A stretch of 64,000 nt of DNA from Arthrobacter sp. MMS18-M83 (GTDB taxonomy: Bacteria > Actinomycetota > Actinomycetes > Actinomycetales > Micrococcaceae), in NCBI RefSeq assembly GCF_026683955.1, contig NZ_CP113343.1, positions 558,001 to 622,000 of the forward strand, read 5' to 3'. The position numbers were made by a program, and so were the translations under genes. Under the pieces are notes generated by a model. The model searched no databases, was not told the DNA's origin, and saw only the letters and a list, made by a program, of their open reading frames with translations. Positions 1 to 8,860 of this stretch are shown piece after piece (positions within the stretch are counted from its first letter, which is position 1; every line of letters starts with the position of its first letter).

Positions 1-501
1 GTTGCTCAGGAGGCGGATTTCGTGAAGGCCCATTTCGGCCAGGATCTGGGCGGCGGCCTTGTAGCAACGGGCATCAACGGGCAGTCCGAGCTGTTCGTTG
101 GCCTCAACCGTGTCGAATCCGGCCTCTTGCAGCGCGTAGGCCTTGATCTTGTTGGCCAGCCCAATGCCGCGGCCTTCCTGGCCTCGCAGGTAGAGCAGGG
201 TGCCGCCCTCTTCGCGAATCAGTTCAAGGGCATAGGCCAGCTGTTCGCCGCAATCGCAGCGGTACGAGCCGAAGACATCCCCGGTAAGGCACTCGGAATG
301 CAGGCGCACCAGTGGCGCCTTTCCTGCGCGCGGCGTGTTCGGGGAACTCACCGCCAAGTGCTCCGCCCCGGTCACATGGTCGGTCCAGGCCTGTGCCACG
401 AACTCGCCGAAGGCAGTGGGCAACTGGACTATCGGCCCGCCGCTCACCGGATGGGGTGTGCGCGCCGCCCTGCCGCCGTCGTGCGTTGTCGATGTGGTCA
501 T
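1..501 (-). CDS. ribA: GTP cyclohydrolase II, RibA (3' end beyond window)
   Basis: Catalyses the first step of riboflavin synthesis, converting GTP to 2,5-diamino-6-ribosylamino-pyrimidinone phosphate with release of formate. Reading the minus strand from the ATG at 501 gives 167 codons with no stop before the window edge. The protein shows the zinc-binding run [18 protein letters not shown] (three Cys), then the GTP-binding segment [12 protein letters not shown] and later [13 protein letters not shown], all typical of RibA. Its ATG overlaps the TGA of ribB (ATGA), so it is translated as a separate protein rather than as a RibBA fusion. It is the fifth gene of the FMN-riboswitch operon visible here; ribH would be a usual next gene but lies outside the window. 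Confidence 0.93.
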   Translation of the reverse strand, partial: MTTSTTHDGGRAARTPHPVSGGPIVQLPTAFGEFVAQAWTDHVTGAEHLAVSSPNTPRAGKAPLVRLHSECLTGDVFGSYRCDCGEQLAYALELIREEGGTLLYLRGQEGRGIGLANKIKAYALQEAGFDTVEANEQLGLPVDARCYKAAAQILAEMGLHEIRLLSN

Positions 502-1192
502 CGCTGCTCCTCGTTTCCTGCTGGACTTGCAACCTGGTGTTCGCCCTCCGACGCCGCCACGTAAGCCACGAGGTCCTCGATCGAAATCAAAGGGCACCCA
601 TGCTCGGCAGCGAACTCCCGGAGGCTGTCCAAACGCATCATTTCACCATCGTCATGAACCAACTCAGCGATCACGCCCACCGGGGCAAGCCCCGCAAGCC
701 GGCAGAGATCAACTGCCGCCTCGGTATGTCCCGGACGTTCACGCACTCCCCCTTAACGGCCCGGAGCGGAAAAATATGCCCGGGCCGGGTGATCGAGGAC
801 GGGGTGCTGCTGGAATCGGCCAGGATCCGGGCCGTAAGTGCCCTGTCCGTGGCGGAAATACCGGTACTCACTCCTACGGCGGCATCACAGGACACCGTGT
901 AGGCCGTGCCCTTGGCATCTTCGTTGACTACGACCATGGGCGGCAGCGCGAGGGCGTCAGCCCTCGACTCCTCAAGGGGAACGCAGATCACTCCCGAGCT
1001 GTGGCGGATGGTCCAGCCCATGAGGGCAGGCGTCGCATGCTCGGCGGCGAAGATGATGTCGCCTTCGTTTTCGCGGTCTTCATTGTCCACGACAATGACG
1101 GGACGGCCTGCTGCCATCGCCTGCACGGCCTTCTCAACGGGATCCAGCCCCTGCCGGACCGCCGTCGCGCTGCCGTTGTGTTCGGCGCTCAC
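498..1192 (-). pseudogene. ribB: 3,4-dihydroxy-2-butanone-4-phosphate synthase RibB, frameshifted
   Basis: RibB makes the four-carbon unit of riboflavin from ribulose 5-phosphate. The N-terminal frame (start 1192, four bases overlapping the ribE stop) contains the metal-binding loop [16 protein letters not shown] at residues 36-51 and runs through [11 protein letters not shown], then goes out of frame. The rest of the domain resumes in another frame as [18 protein letters not shown] and ends normally at [10 protein letters not shown] plus a short tail at 498. The break maps to a run of five C on the plus strand (748-752); one more base would restore the usual G-G-V-R-E-R-P-G. This is either a real loss or a homopolymer sequencing error. 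Everything else in the gene is intact, which favours error or a very recent mutation. Confidence 0.88.
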
Positions 1193-1827
1193 AGGGCTAC
1201 CTCCCCGGTCGCTGCCGGAATGCGGAAGGACAGCAGTCGCTCGGTGTACTTGGCGAGCACGTCCACTTCGAGGTTGACGCGACCGCCGGTGGCCTTCGCC
1301 CCAAGTCCCGTTTCGTCCAGCGTGGTGGGGATGAGGCCAACCTCAAACCATGGATTCTCTTCTTCCGCGGGACTGACGGCAGTGACCGTCAGCGAGACGC
1401 CGTCGACGGCGATTGATCCCTTTTCGGCGATGTACCGTGCAAGCGGGGCCGGGACAGCGAAGCGAAGGCGGTCCCAGTTGCCCAGCGACTCGCGCTCAAG
1501 AAGCTGCCCGACGCCGTCGACGTGTCCCTGCACGACGTGGCCGTCCAAGCGGCCGCCGGCTTCGACGCAACGCTCAAGGTTCACGGTGTCGCCGACGGTC
1601 AGCTCCCCAATCGTGGTCCGGACGAGGGTTTCGCCCATGACGTCAACGCTGAACTCCTGGCCGTCGATGTCCGTTGCGGTGAGGCACACACCGTTGACTG
1701 CGATCGAGCCGCCCAGGCCCAGTCCTTCGGCGGTCGTGGGGGCCATCAGGCGCAGCGTGGCACTGGCCTCGCCGTCGTGCTCGACAGACAGGACCGTGCC
1801 TTGTTCAGCAACGATTCCGGTAAACAT
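1189..1827 (-). CDS. ribE: riboflavin synthase alpha chain
   Basis: Joins two molecules of 6,7-dimethyl-8-ribityllumazine to give riboflavin and a pyrimidine product. The 212-residue protein starts [12 protein letters not shown], the family hallmark, and consists of two tandem lumazine-binding barrels (about 1-97 and 98-200); the second contains [10 protein letters not shown] and [11 protein letters not shown]. Length is normal for the family. The start codon overlaps the ribD stop (TGATG) and the stop overlaps the ribB start (ATGA), so the genes are translationally coupled. The alpha-chain enzyme is called ribC in E. coli and ribE in many Gram-positives. Confidence 0.95.
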   Translation of the reverse strand: MFTGIVAEQGTVLSVEHDGEASATLRLMAPTTAEGLGLGGSIAVNGVCLTATDIDGQEFSVDVMGETLVRTTIGELTVGDTVNLERCVEAGGRLDGHVVQGHVDGVGQLLERESLGNWDRLRFAVPAPLARYIAEKGSIAVDGVSLTVTAVSPAEEENPWFEVGLIPTTLDETGLGAKATGGRVNLEVDVLAKYTERLLSFRIPAATGEVAL

Positions 1828-2978
1828 CAGTGTCCTCCTATGGTGGTATCCGAGGCGTCCTTGCCCGGAAATGGTTCATGGTGTTCGGTGGGCGACTTAG
1901 TCCACGCCGGCTTGTTTCCGTCCGATGGTCCGGACCTCAAATGCAACCGGAGGTCACGGCCCAGTGCATGGACGGCGCCACCACCGGCGTCGTCCCAATT
2001 CCAATGCTGGGCGTCAGCCAGGGTGATGATCCCGAGGTCCATCAAGGCAGGTGTACCGGCGCCCAACAGCGTGGGCGCAAGATAGACGATCAATTCATCA
2101 ACGAGACCCGCGGCGAGGAAAGCGCTTAGGATGCGGGAGCCGCCTTCCACCATGACGTGCCGGACGCCTTCGGCGAAGAGCAGTTCCAAGGCCTCGGCCG
2201 GGACGCGGGTTGGCAGCTGGATAAACTTGCCGTCGGTCCCCCGCACCGCCGCGTCAGCGGGAACTTCGCGCATCCCCATGACGGCTCGGAGCGGCTGGCT
2301 TTCCGATTCCTGGCCATCCGTTTCCCGTGCCGTCAGCCGCGGGTTGTCTACCAGGACGGTTTCCGTCCCTACCAGAATGGCGTCAATCAGGCGGCGCAAT
2401 CCGTGATTGTCGGCCAGCGATTCCGGACTGGAGATCCATTGGCTGGTCCCGTCCGTGGCGGCAATCCTGCTGTCCAGGGTCTGTGCAATGTGAAGCGTGA
2501 CGAACGGGCGCCTGGCCTCGACAGCCCGGAACCATTCGCGGTTCAGCTTCAGGGCCTCCGCCGCGGCCAGCCCGGACTGCACGTCCACTCCGGCGGCGCG
2601 CAGCGTGCCGGCACCTCCTGCGGCGGGATCGTGGGGATCGTCCACGGCGTAGACCACGCGGGATATCCCGGCGTCAATGATTGCCTTGGTGCACGGCCCC
2701 GTACGCCCGACGTGGTTGCATGGCTCCAAGGTCACCACCATGGTTGTCCCGGTGAGGTCCAAGCCCTTTGCCTGAGCCTTCGCGATCGCATCCGCCTCTG
2801 CATGCGCCGTGCCGGCGCCGCGGTGGTAGCCGGTGATGAGCTGCTGCCCGTTGGGCCCGAGCACCACGGCTCCCACCAACGGATTGGCGCCGCGGTGTCC
2901 CCGGAGGGCCACGTGCAAGGCAATGTCCATGGCTGCGGACTCAGCGTCAGAGAAGTCTCGGTTCGTTGCGTCACTCAT
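1827..2978 (-). CDS. ribD: bifunctional diaminohydroxyphosphoribosylaminopyrimidine deaminase / 5-amino-6-(5-phosphoribosylamino)uracil reductase
   Basis: Carries out the deamination and side-chain reduction steps of riboflavin synthesis. The N-terminal cytidine-deaminase-like domain (about 10-150) has the zinc motif HAEADA at 59-64 and PCNHVGRTGPC at 86-96. The C-terminal NADPH-dependent reductase domain (about 155-350) shows TLDSRIAATDGTSQWIS and later VMVEGGSRILSAFL. At 383 residues it is full length. The ATG at 2978 overlaps the stop of the upstream transporter gene (ATGA). The last ~35 residues are a low-complexity tail beyond the conserved domain. Confidence 0.95.
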   Translation of the reverse strand: MSDATNRDFSDAESAAMDIALHVALRGHRGANPLVGAVVLGPNGQQLITGYHRGAGTAHAEADAIAKAQAKGLDLTGTTMVVTLEPCNHVGRTGPCTKAIIDAGISRVVYAVDDPHDPAAGGAGTLRAAGVDVQSGLAAAEALKLNREWFRAVEARRPFVTLHIAQTLDSRIAATDGTSQWISSPESLADNHGLRRLIDAILVGTETVLVDNPRLTARETDGQESESQPLRAVMGMREVPADAAVRGTDGKFIQLPTRVPAEALELLFAEGVRHVMVEGGSRILSAFLAAGLVDELIVYLAPTLLGAGTPALMDLGIITLADAQHWNWDDAGGGAVHALGRDLRLHLRSGPSDGNKPAWTKSPTEHHEPFPGKDASDTTIGGH

Positions 2979-3673
2979 GGGAGGGCTCCTACTGGTTCGG
3001 GCTCGGCCGTTGGCATGATTGCTTGGCTTTCACGTCGCTCTGCCCGCCACCACACGAAGAATCCAGCAAGCGTGAAGAAGCCGTAAAAGAGGTACATGAA
3101 AGCGCTGGCGAAGTAGCCTGCGCTGAAAAGCAGCGGGACTCCCACGATGTCCACGGCCACCCAGATCAACCAGAATTCGGTCCAGCCGCGTGCCATGCCG
3201 TAGGTCGCCAGGAGTGAACCCATGAAGGTCCAAGCGTCGGCCCATACGGGCGGGTAGGAACCCATGGAATCGAAGACGGGAGTCAGGGCGGCGGTTCCGG
3301 CAAACATGGCTGCCACCATGCCGATGCGGACTTTGGGGCTTGCCCAGCTGGGCACAATGGCCCGTCCTTGGGTGCCGGTTTGAAGGCCTTGGCGCCAGCG
3401 ATACCAGCCATAGGCGGCGACGCTGATGAACATGATCTGGCGTCCTGCCTGGCCCCAGAGTGTTGCTGGCGAGGCCGCACCGAAGACGTTGCCAAGAAAG
3501 ACCGTCAGCAGGAGCAGGTTGCCTGCGATCCCGATGGGCCATGCCCAGACTTTGCGGCGCATACCGCCCAGGGCGCTGGCGAGCCCGAAAATATTGCCTA
3601 GCACTTCGCGAAGAACCAGTACAGATCCACCTACGGGGATCTGTGCTTCGAAGAGCCATCGCAGAAAGTCCAT
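2975..3673 (-). CDS. ribM: PnuC-family vitamin transporter, probably riboflavin transporter RibM (PnuX)
   Basis: A 232-residue integral membrane protein of the PnuC family, with about seven hydrophobic segments and aromatic-rich conserved stretches such as YGWYRWRQG. PnuC proteins move vitamins by facilitated diffusion. The typical substrate is nicotinamide riboside, but family members placed under FMN riboswitches in actinobacteria (RibM/PnuX) carry riboflavin. Here it is the first gene after an FMN riboswitch and overlaps ribD by ATGA, so riboflavin is the likely substrate (inference from context). A longer reading from 3748 exists, but the ATG at 3673 has a clear ribosome site (GGAAGGA) just upstream and fits the family N-terminus. 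Confidence 0.85.
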   Translation of the reverse strand: MDFLRWLFEAQIPVGGSVLVLREVLGNIFGLASALGGMRRKVWAWPIGIAGNLLLLTVFLGNVFGAASPATLWGQAGRQIMFISVAAYGWYRWRQGLQTGTQGRAIVPSWASPKVRIGMVAAMFAGTAALTPVFDSMGSYPPVWADAWTFMGSLLATYGMARGWTEFWLIWVAVDIVGVPLLFSAGYFASAFMYLFYGFFTLAGFFVWWRAERRESQAIMPTAEPEPVGALP

Positions 3674-3759
3674 GTCGTTCCTTCCCTCGAATGCCGCGAT
3701 GGCTCCGGGGGTGTACGACAGCGCAATGCCGGGCGCACGAAACGCCAAGGCATGACTGT

Positions 3760-3910
3760 ACGTGCTTCTCCCATCCAGACTTTAACTGTCGGTACCGGAA
3801 TTCCACCAGTTCAACCGTCCGCCGTCGTGATTCCCGTGAAGGAAACGCGATGGCTCGCGGGTCGCGGACTATAACCGCCGGTTCGGAATTACACCGACCC
3901 CGGAGCACGT
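3760..3910 (-). promoter_or_regulatory. FMN riboswitch (RFN element)
   Basis: On the minus strand the leader shows the conserved RFN blocks in order: GTCGGTGTAATTCC, ACCGGCGGT, AGTCCGCGACCC, then GGTGGAATTCCGGTACCGAC, AGTTAAAGTCTGGATGGGAG and AAGCACGT. The ends pair as ACGTGCT (3910-3904) with AGCACGT (3766-3760), closing P1. It lies about 90 nt upstream of the ribM start. FMN binding normally lowers expression through a terminator or by masking the ribosome site. The short distance to the GGAAGGA site and the absence of a clear U-tract hairpin favour translational control (inference). Confidence 0.95.
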
Positions 3911-3991
3911 ATGTGTGTTGCTATTCTGTCACAACTGGGGGCATTGCCGATGTATTCCCGGACCTATACGTAAGCAATTGCGTCATTGTTG

Positions 3992-4654
3992 TCACATTGC
4001 CGCCAGGCCCGCGGCGCGCAGCCGTTCAATAGCGGCAGCGGGGTCTTTATGGCCGTAGACGGCGGATCCGGCGACGAACACATTCGCACCTGCCTCGGCT
4101 GCCCGGACAATGGTTTCCTCCGTGACGCCGCCATCAACCTGGATTGCGACGCCAATTCCGGATCCGTCGATCGCGGCACGCGCCCGCCGGATCTTGGGCA
4201 GCGTAACGTCCAGGAAGGACTGCCCACCGAAACCCGGTTCCACGGTCATAATGAGGAGCATGTCGAGTTCGCTGAGCATGTCCAGGTATGGCTCCACGGG
4301 GGTCGCCGGACGAAGGGCCATGCCTGCCTTGGAACCGCGCGCGCGGAGCTCGCGGGCGAGCTTGATGGGAGCCATCGCCGCTTCCGCGTGGAAGGTCACG
4401 GACGCCACACCGGCGTCTGCGTAGGCCGGCGCCCAACGGTCGGCGTCGGCGATCATCAGGTGGGCGTCCAGCGGGACCGGGCTCACAGCCTGGATCCGCT
4501 CCACAACCGGCAGGCCGAGCGTCAGGTTGGGGACAAAATGGTTGTCCATCACATCGACGTGGACGGCGTCGGCGTTGCTGATTCTCTTCAGCTCGGCTTC
4601 CAGGTTCACGAAGTCCGCGGACAGGATGCTCGGGTTGATACAGCACTCGGTCAA
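3992..4654 (-). CDS. rpe: ribulose-phosphate 3-epimerase
   Basis: Interconverts ribulose 5-phosphate and xylulose 5-phosphate in the pentose phosphate pathway. The protein has NPSILSADF near its start, [16 protein letters not shown] (catalytic Asp and metal ligands), [14 protein letters not shown] and the phosphate-binding AIQVDGGV and [10 protein letters not shown] of the TIM barrel. An upstream ATG at 4714 would add 20 unlike residues. The TTG at 4654 is preceded by GAGGGAA at a spacing of 6 nt and gives the family's usual ~220 residues, so I chose it. It is the last gene of the def-fmt-rsmB-rpe run. Its product also supplies ribulose 5-phosphate, the RibB substrate. Confidence 0.93.
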   Translation of the reverse strand: MTECCINPSILSADFVNLEAELKRISNADAVHVDVMDNHFVPNLTLGLPVVERIQAVSPVPLDAHLMIADADRWAPAYADAGVASVTFHAEAAMAPIKLARELRARGSKAGMALRPATPVEPYLDMLSELDMLLIMTVEPGFGGQSFLDVTLPKIRRARAAIDGSGIGVAIQVDGGVTEETIVRAAEAGANVFVAGSAVYGHKDPAAAIERLRAAGLAAM

Positions 4655-4748
4655 GGCAGTTCCCTCAGTGTTGGTGGCGATCTGGTGGTTTTGGCAATTC
4701 TCCAGCTTAGGCACGCGGGGTCGTTTGGCCGGGGAACGGCCTCGAAGG

Positions 4749-6299
4749 TTACGGCTTCTTCCGGATCAGAGCAAGGAACATCGCGTCTGTTTGGTGCACG
4801 TGTGGCCACAGTTGGGCTGTCAAATCGTGACCGGCGCCTAGGCTGCCGGTCAGGCTGACAGCGTCCAAGGCCGCGCCGGCGTCGATCTGCTCCAAATCGT
4901 CCCGCTTACGCAGGACATCGCTGACGACGGCGGTGGTTTCGGCAGGGTGCGGAGAGCAGGTCACGTACGCCACCACTCCGCCCGGTTTCACGGCGTCGAT
5001 GGCAGAGTTGAGCAGTTCACGCTGTAGCGGACCGAGATCGGCGAGGTCCTTCGGGGTCCTGCGCCAACGTGACTCCGGACGGCGGCGCAGTGCGCCTAGT
5101 CCGCTACAGGGAACGTCGACCAGCACACGGTCGAAGGTCTCCGCTTGTTCCTTGCCGACGTCGCGGCCGTCGCCGACCCGGACGGTCCAAGCATCGTCCG
5201 GAATCGCAGAAAGTGCCTGGCTGACCAGCCTTGCCCGGTGTTCGGCCGGTTCGTTGGCCAAGAGAGTCGCGCCTTCCTGATGGGCGAGGGCGGCCAGCAA
5301 CGCGGCCTTGCCACCTGGGCCGGCGCAAAGGTCCAGCCATTTCTCGCCACCCTTGGCGACGTGCCCGAGGTCCACGCCCACGACGGCGCGGGCTACCAAC
5401 TGGGATCCAACGTCCTGAACGCGCATGGTGCCTTCGCGGATGGAAGACATCCGGCCGAGATCGCCGCCGCTGGACAGCGCCGAGTCGATCACGAGTTCGC
5501 CGGGAGTAGCCCCGCTCTCAAGTGCTTCATCCAGGCTGCCGATGCCGGGCAGCGCCACCAGGTTCACCACAGGGGCTGCGTTGTCCGCTTCGAGCAGTTC
5601 GGTGATTTCACTCGCGGGGCGGCCGTGCATGACGAGCGACTGGCGCAGCGCCCTGACAATCCACTCCGGGTGCGCGTGGCGTATGGACGCGATCTTGGTT
5701 TCGTCGGTCTCGCCTTCCAGCAGGAAGTCGAGCCACTCCGGCAGCGTCCTGGCAGTGACTTTTCGGAGCACTGCGTTAATGAGCGACGACGGGCCCGCTC
5801 CGATGACCGCGCGGGCCAGCCCGACCGTCTGGTCGAGTGCGGCGTGGGCCGGAACGCGCATGGCGAGCAGCTGGTGGGCACCAAGGCGCAACGCATCAAG
5901 GACTGCCGGATCGAGTTGGTCGAGGGGTCGATCGACACATTTGGCGAGGACGGCGTCGTACATCCCCTGGCCGCGCAACGCGCCGTAACTCAGCTCGGTG
6001 GCGAATCCGGCGTCGCGCTTGTCCAGGTGATGATGGCGGATACGCGATGGCAGCACAAGGTTGGCGTATGCGTCTTCCGATGCGACCGCGCGCAGAACTT
6101 CGAAGGCAACCAATCGTGCCGGATCCGCGCGCCGCGTCCGCTGGGACGGTGCGTTTGCGGAGAAACCGCGCTGCGGACCCCGGTTGCGTTCGCGGCCCTG
6201 GGCGTCGCGTTTGCTCTCGCCGCGGGGACCGCGGTTGCCGTGACCTCCGCCGTCCCTGTTCCCACTGTTGTTAGGGCCGCGCCGGCCGGACTCACTCAT
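4749..6299 (-). CDS. rsmB: 16S rRNA (cytosine(967)-C(5))-methyltransferase RsmB
   Basis: SAM-dependent methyltransferase of the NOL1/NOP2/Fmu family that methylates C967 of 16S rRNA. The first ~60 residues are a basic, Gly/Arg/Asn-rich disordered tail. A NusB-like RNA-binding domain follows (about 70-200), then the Rossmann methyltransferase with motif [17 protein letters not shown]. The catalytic cysteines lie in [16 protein letters not shown] and [10 protein letters not shown]. The ATG at 6299 overlaps the fmt stop (ATGA); an upstream in-frame ATG at 6341 lies inside fmt and is not preferred. 516 residues. Confidence 0.93.
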   Translation of the reverse strand: MSESGRRGPNNSGNRDGGGHGNRGPRGESKRDAQGRERNRGPQRGFSANAPSQRTRRADPARLVAFEVLRAVASEDAYANLVLPSRIRHHHLDKRDAGFATELSYGALRGQGMYDAVLAKCVDRPLDQLDPAVLDALRLGAHQLLAMRVPAHAALDQTVGLARAVIGAGPSSLINAVLRKVTARTLPEWLDFLLEGETDETKIASIRHAHPEWIVRALRQSLVMHGRPASEITELLEADNAAPVVNLVALPGIGSLDEALESGATPGELVIDSALSSGGDLGRMSSIREGTMRVQDVGSQLVARAVVGVDLGHVAKGGEKWLDLCAGPGGKAALLAALAHQEGATLLANEPAEHRARLVSQALSAIPDDAWTVRVGDGRDVGKEQAETFDRVLVDVPCSGLGALRRRPESRWRRTPKDLADLGPLQRELLNSAIDAVKPGGVVAYVTCSPHPAETTAVVSDVLRKRDDLEQIDAGAALDAVSLTGSLGAGHDLTAQLWPHVHQTDAMFLALIRKKP

Positions 6300-7216
6300 T
6301 CGAATTCCACGCTTTCTGGTGTTGCCAAACCACGGGCCCAATCGGCCGACGGCATCATCTTCTTGCCTGCTGGCTGGATCCGCCCTAGCTGGACTGCATG
6401 GGATCCGGTCCCGACCAGGACGTTCTTACCGTCAACCCGGATCTGACCCGGCGCAAGATCGCGCGTGTCCGGGCGCATACCCACCGGCTCGAGCTTAACC
6501 CGTTGCCCATAGAGCATGGTCCAGGCTCCGGGTTCCGGCGTGACGCCGCGGGATCTGCGGTTAATGGCGAGGGCCGGTTGCGTCCAGTCGAGCCGGCCGT
6601 CGTCGAGCGTTAGTTTGGGGGCCAGCGAGACATCACCTTGTTGGGGCTGGGGCGTCGCTTTCCCGGCGTCGACGGCCGAGAGCGTCTGGCCCAGCAGGAC
6701 CGCGCCGCTGAGCGAGAGCCGCTCCAGCAAGTCGCCCGCGGTGTCATCGGGCCTCACGGATTCCGTCAAAGTCCCGAAAATAGGTCCGGTGTCGAGTCCT
6801 TCCTCGAGGAGAAAAGTCGCGGCCCCGGTGATGTCGTCACCGGCGATGAGTGAACGCTGCACGGGTGCGGCACCCCGCCACGCAGGGAGGAGGGAGAAAT
6901 GGAGGTTGATCCAGCCATGGCGCGGCACCCCGAGCGCGGCCTTGGGGACAAGGCCACCGTAGGCGACTATCGCAGCGACATCCGGCTCATAAGAAGCGAT
7001 CCGCTCCGTGGTCTCGGCGTCCACCTTGGAGGCGTGGATGATGTCGATGCCAAGTTCGGCCGCACGTGCTGCCACGGGAGACGGCGTGAGGATGCGTTTA
7101 CGACCCGTAGGAGCATCCGGCCTGGTCAGCACTGCTACGATCTCGAAGCCTGCCTTGATCAGCGCGTCAAGGGAAGGGACGGCGACAGCCGGGGTGCCGG
7201 CGAAAAGCACCCTCAT
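6296..7216 (-). CDS. fmt: methionyl-tRNA formyltransferase
   Basis: Formylates initiator Met-tRNA using 10-formyl-tetrahydrofolate. The 306-residue protein begins MRVLFAGTPAVAVPSLDAL and contains the catalytic stretch INLHFSLLPAWRGAAPVQ (Asn, His and the SLLP-x-x-RG motif) plus a C-terminal OB-like domain (about 205-300). Start and stop overlap its neighbours def and rsmB by ATGA on both sides, so the three are one translationally coupled operon. Def then removes the formyl group that Fmt adds. Confidence 0.96.
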   Translation of the reverse strand: MRVLFAGTPAVAVPSLDALIKAGFEIVAVLTRPDAPTGRKRILTPSPVAARAAELGIDIIHASKVDAETTERIASYEPDVAAIVAYGGLVPKAALGVPRHGWINLHFSLLPAWRGAAPVQRSLIAGDDITGAATFLLEEGLDTGPIFGTLTESVRPDDTAGDLLERLSLSGAVLLGQTLSAVDAGKATPQPQQGDVSLAPKLTLDDGRLDWTQPALAINRRSRGVTPEPGAWTMLYGQRVKLEPVGMRPDTRDLAPGQIRVDGKNVLVGTGSHAVQLGRIQPAGKKMMPSADWARGLATPESVEFE

Positions 7217-7779
7217 TCAGCGGCTCCGAAGCTGCCGAAGCTGGAGCCCACAGTGTTGGCCCTCTTGGCGGTGGTCCGTTCAGTCACGGAGTGGTAGTTC
7301 GCCGCACGGATGGCCCGGAGTGCGGTTTTCCGGTCCTCACCCTCCAGGCGGTCGGTGAACAGAATCCCATCCAAGTGGTCGGTCTCGTGCTGGAAGCAGC
7401 GGGCGAGCATGCCCTCCGCCTCAACGGACACGGGGTTGCCGTTCAAGTCCACGCCGGTGGCGCGGGTAGTCCTGCGGCGGCGAACCGGGAAAGCGAGTCC
7501 GGGAATGGAAAGGCAGCCTTCTACTTCGTCAGGCTGGAAGTCATCGCTGTTCTCGAGGACAGGGTTGATGATGTGGCCTTCCACACCGCCGATCCGATAA
7601 GTGAAGACCCGCTGGCTGACGCCAATCTGCGGTGCTGCGAGCCCTGCGCCGTCCACGTCCTCCATGGTCTGGGTCATGTCCGACACGAGTTTGGCGAGCT
7701 CAGGCCCGAATTCCGTGACTGGATCGGCAACCGTGCGGAGCACGGGATCGCCGATGATACGGATACTCAAAATGGCCAT
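7213..7779 (-). CDS. def: peptide deformylase
   Basis: Metalloenzyme that removes the N-formyl group from new polypeptides. All three family motifs are present in the 188-residue protein: GAGLAAPQIGV, EGCLSIPG (metal Cys) and QHETDHLDG (the HExxH metal site). Length is typical. It is the first gene of the def-fmt-rsmB-rpe operon, with its stop overlapping the fmt start. Confidence 0.96.
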   Translation of the reverse strand: MAILSIRIIGDPVLRTVADPVTEFGPELAKLVSDMTQTMEDVDGAGLAAPQIGVSQRVFTYRIGGVEGHIINPVLENSDDFQPDEVEGCLSIPGLAFPVRRRRTTRATGVDLNGNPVSVEAEGMLARCFQHETDHLDGILFTDRLEGEDRKTALRAIRAANYHSVTERTTAKRANTVGSSFGSFGAAE

Positions 7780-7830
7780 GTGCTGTCTTTCCTCACGATC
7801 GGCGAAGCTTCGGTCCCAGCAAAAGGGGGC

Positions 7831-8712
7831 CTAGGCAAGTTTAGTTGAGCCGGCGGGCGCCGGGGCGGCAGGGTACGACGGCGGAGCTACAGGCAGCAGG
7901 GCTGTTCCGGCTGCGGCAACGTCGGCAGACATCTCCCACACCCTCTTCAAGGCGCAGAACTTCCACCAGTGGTGCTTGAGAACGTCCGGATTTGCCCGCT
8001 GGGGACGCACTTCGGTTTCGCCGATGGCCACTGCAAGCAGAACAGGGTTCTCTCCGTATTTCCACGGCTCCCACTCCCCTGCCACCGGGTCCACAAGGCT
8101 TTCCTCGGCCTTCATCCCTGCCACCAATTGCATCACCACTTTGTCGTCGAGGGGCTTAACGGTTCCATCCCGGGTGGTGCCTTTGGTTTTGTAGTCAATC
8201 AAGCAGATCCGGCCGTTGATTTCGGCCACGAGGTCAAGTGTCCCGGCGTAGCCGACGCTTGAGTTCCACACCGTGATTTCAGGTGCAATGGGCTCCACCC
8301 GGAACAACTCCCACCATTCGTCGAAGCGGGCCGCGAAGGCTTCTTCGCCGTTTGAGGCAAGCTCTTCGCGGGTTTCCTTCGCTCGGTGCGGGCGTCCGAG
8401 GGCACGGAGGGCTACTTGTTCGCAGTAGCTATGCACGCGGTCACCGCGGCGTGCGGCGTCGTCCCGGTAAACCTCGGCCGCTTTGGCTGCTTTGTTGACG
8501 GCCTGCCGCATCTTGGCAGGACTGGAGAGATGCTGCGGAAGTTCCGGGTCCTTCGCCAGACTACTTGCACCCATGTAGCCGAACCAGCCGTCCAAAGAGT
8601 GGGCCTGCTGGCCGATCACCGTGGTGATGGAAGGGACCGAGAAGGACTCAGACGTGGACCGGGCATACATCCGGCCGTATTCAGTGGCGTGGGCAAGCAG
8701 TGGATCTGTCAT
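7831..8712 (-). CDS. PD-(D/E)XK nuclease-superfamily (Cas4/RecB-like) protein, role unknown
   Basis: 293 residues. The middle shows a PD-(D/E)XK-type core: a helix with RGDRVHSYCE (about 89-98), Glu145 in PEITVWN, then Asp160 in YAGTLDLVAEING followed by LIDYKTKG (D173, K175). This matches the G-T-x-D ... D-Y-K-T pattern of RecB/Cas4-like nucleases. No four-Cys iron-sulfur cluster is visible, so it is not a standard Cas4. The C-terminal 40 residues are Ala/Pro-rich. No CRISPR or recombination gene lies nearby. It stands alone between def and a divergent diguanylate cyclase. The function is not known to me; nuclease activity is inferred from the motif. Confidence 0.65.
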   Translation of the reverse strand: MTDPLLAHATEYGRMYARSTSESFSVPSITTVIGQQAHSLDGWFGYMGASSLAKDPELPQHLSSPAKMRQAVNKAAKAAEVYRDDAARRGDRVHSYCEQVALRALGRPHRAKETREELASNGEEAFAARFDEWWELFRVEPIAPEITVWNSSVGYAGTLDLVAEINGRICLIDYKTKGTTRDGTVKPLDDKVVMQLVAGMKAEESLVDPVAGEWEPWKYGENPVLLAVAIGETEVRPQRANPDVLKHHWWKFCALKRVWEMSADVAAAGTALLPVAPPSYPAAPAPAGSTKLA

Positions 8713-8860
8713 AGGAAAACTCTTTCACACACCACCGACAGGAAAATGCGGATCCGTCGTGACTAAACCGTGTAACGAACAAGGCACTCCTGCATGGCGC
8801 GCCGGGTTCCTTGACCCGCGATGCCATAATTGGTCACGTCCTCGGATACGGGAGCGAACA

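Noticed and set aside
335..1900. 521-codon plus-strand frame across ribA, ribB and ribE
   Set aside because: Runs antisense through three recognised genes; Arg/Ser/Pro-rich with no motif.
3674..3748. Upstream start for the PnuC-family gene
   Set aside because: Lies between the riboswitch and the real ribosome site; the added 25 residues do not fit the family.
7831..8712. Cas4 of a CRISPR system
   Set aside because: No four-Cys cluster, no cas genes and no array in the window.
8621..8860. 80-codon extension of the diguanylate cyclase
   Set aside because: Overlaps the 5' end of the divergent nuclease-like gene; the membrane domain starts cleanly at 8861.
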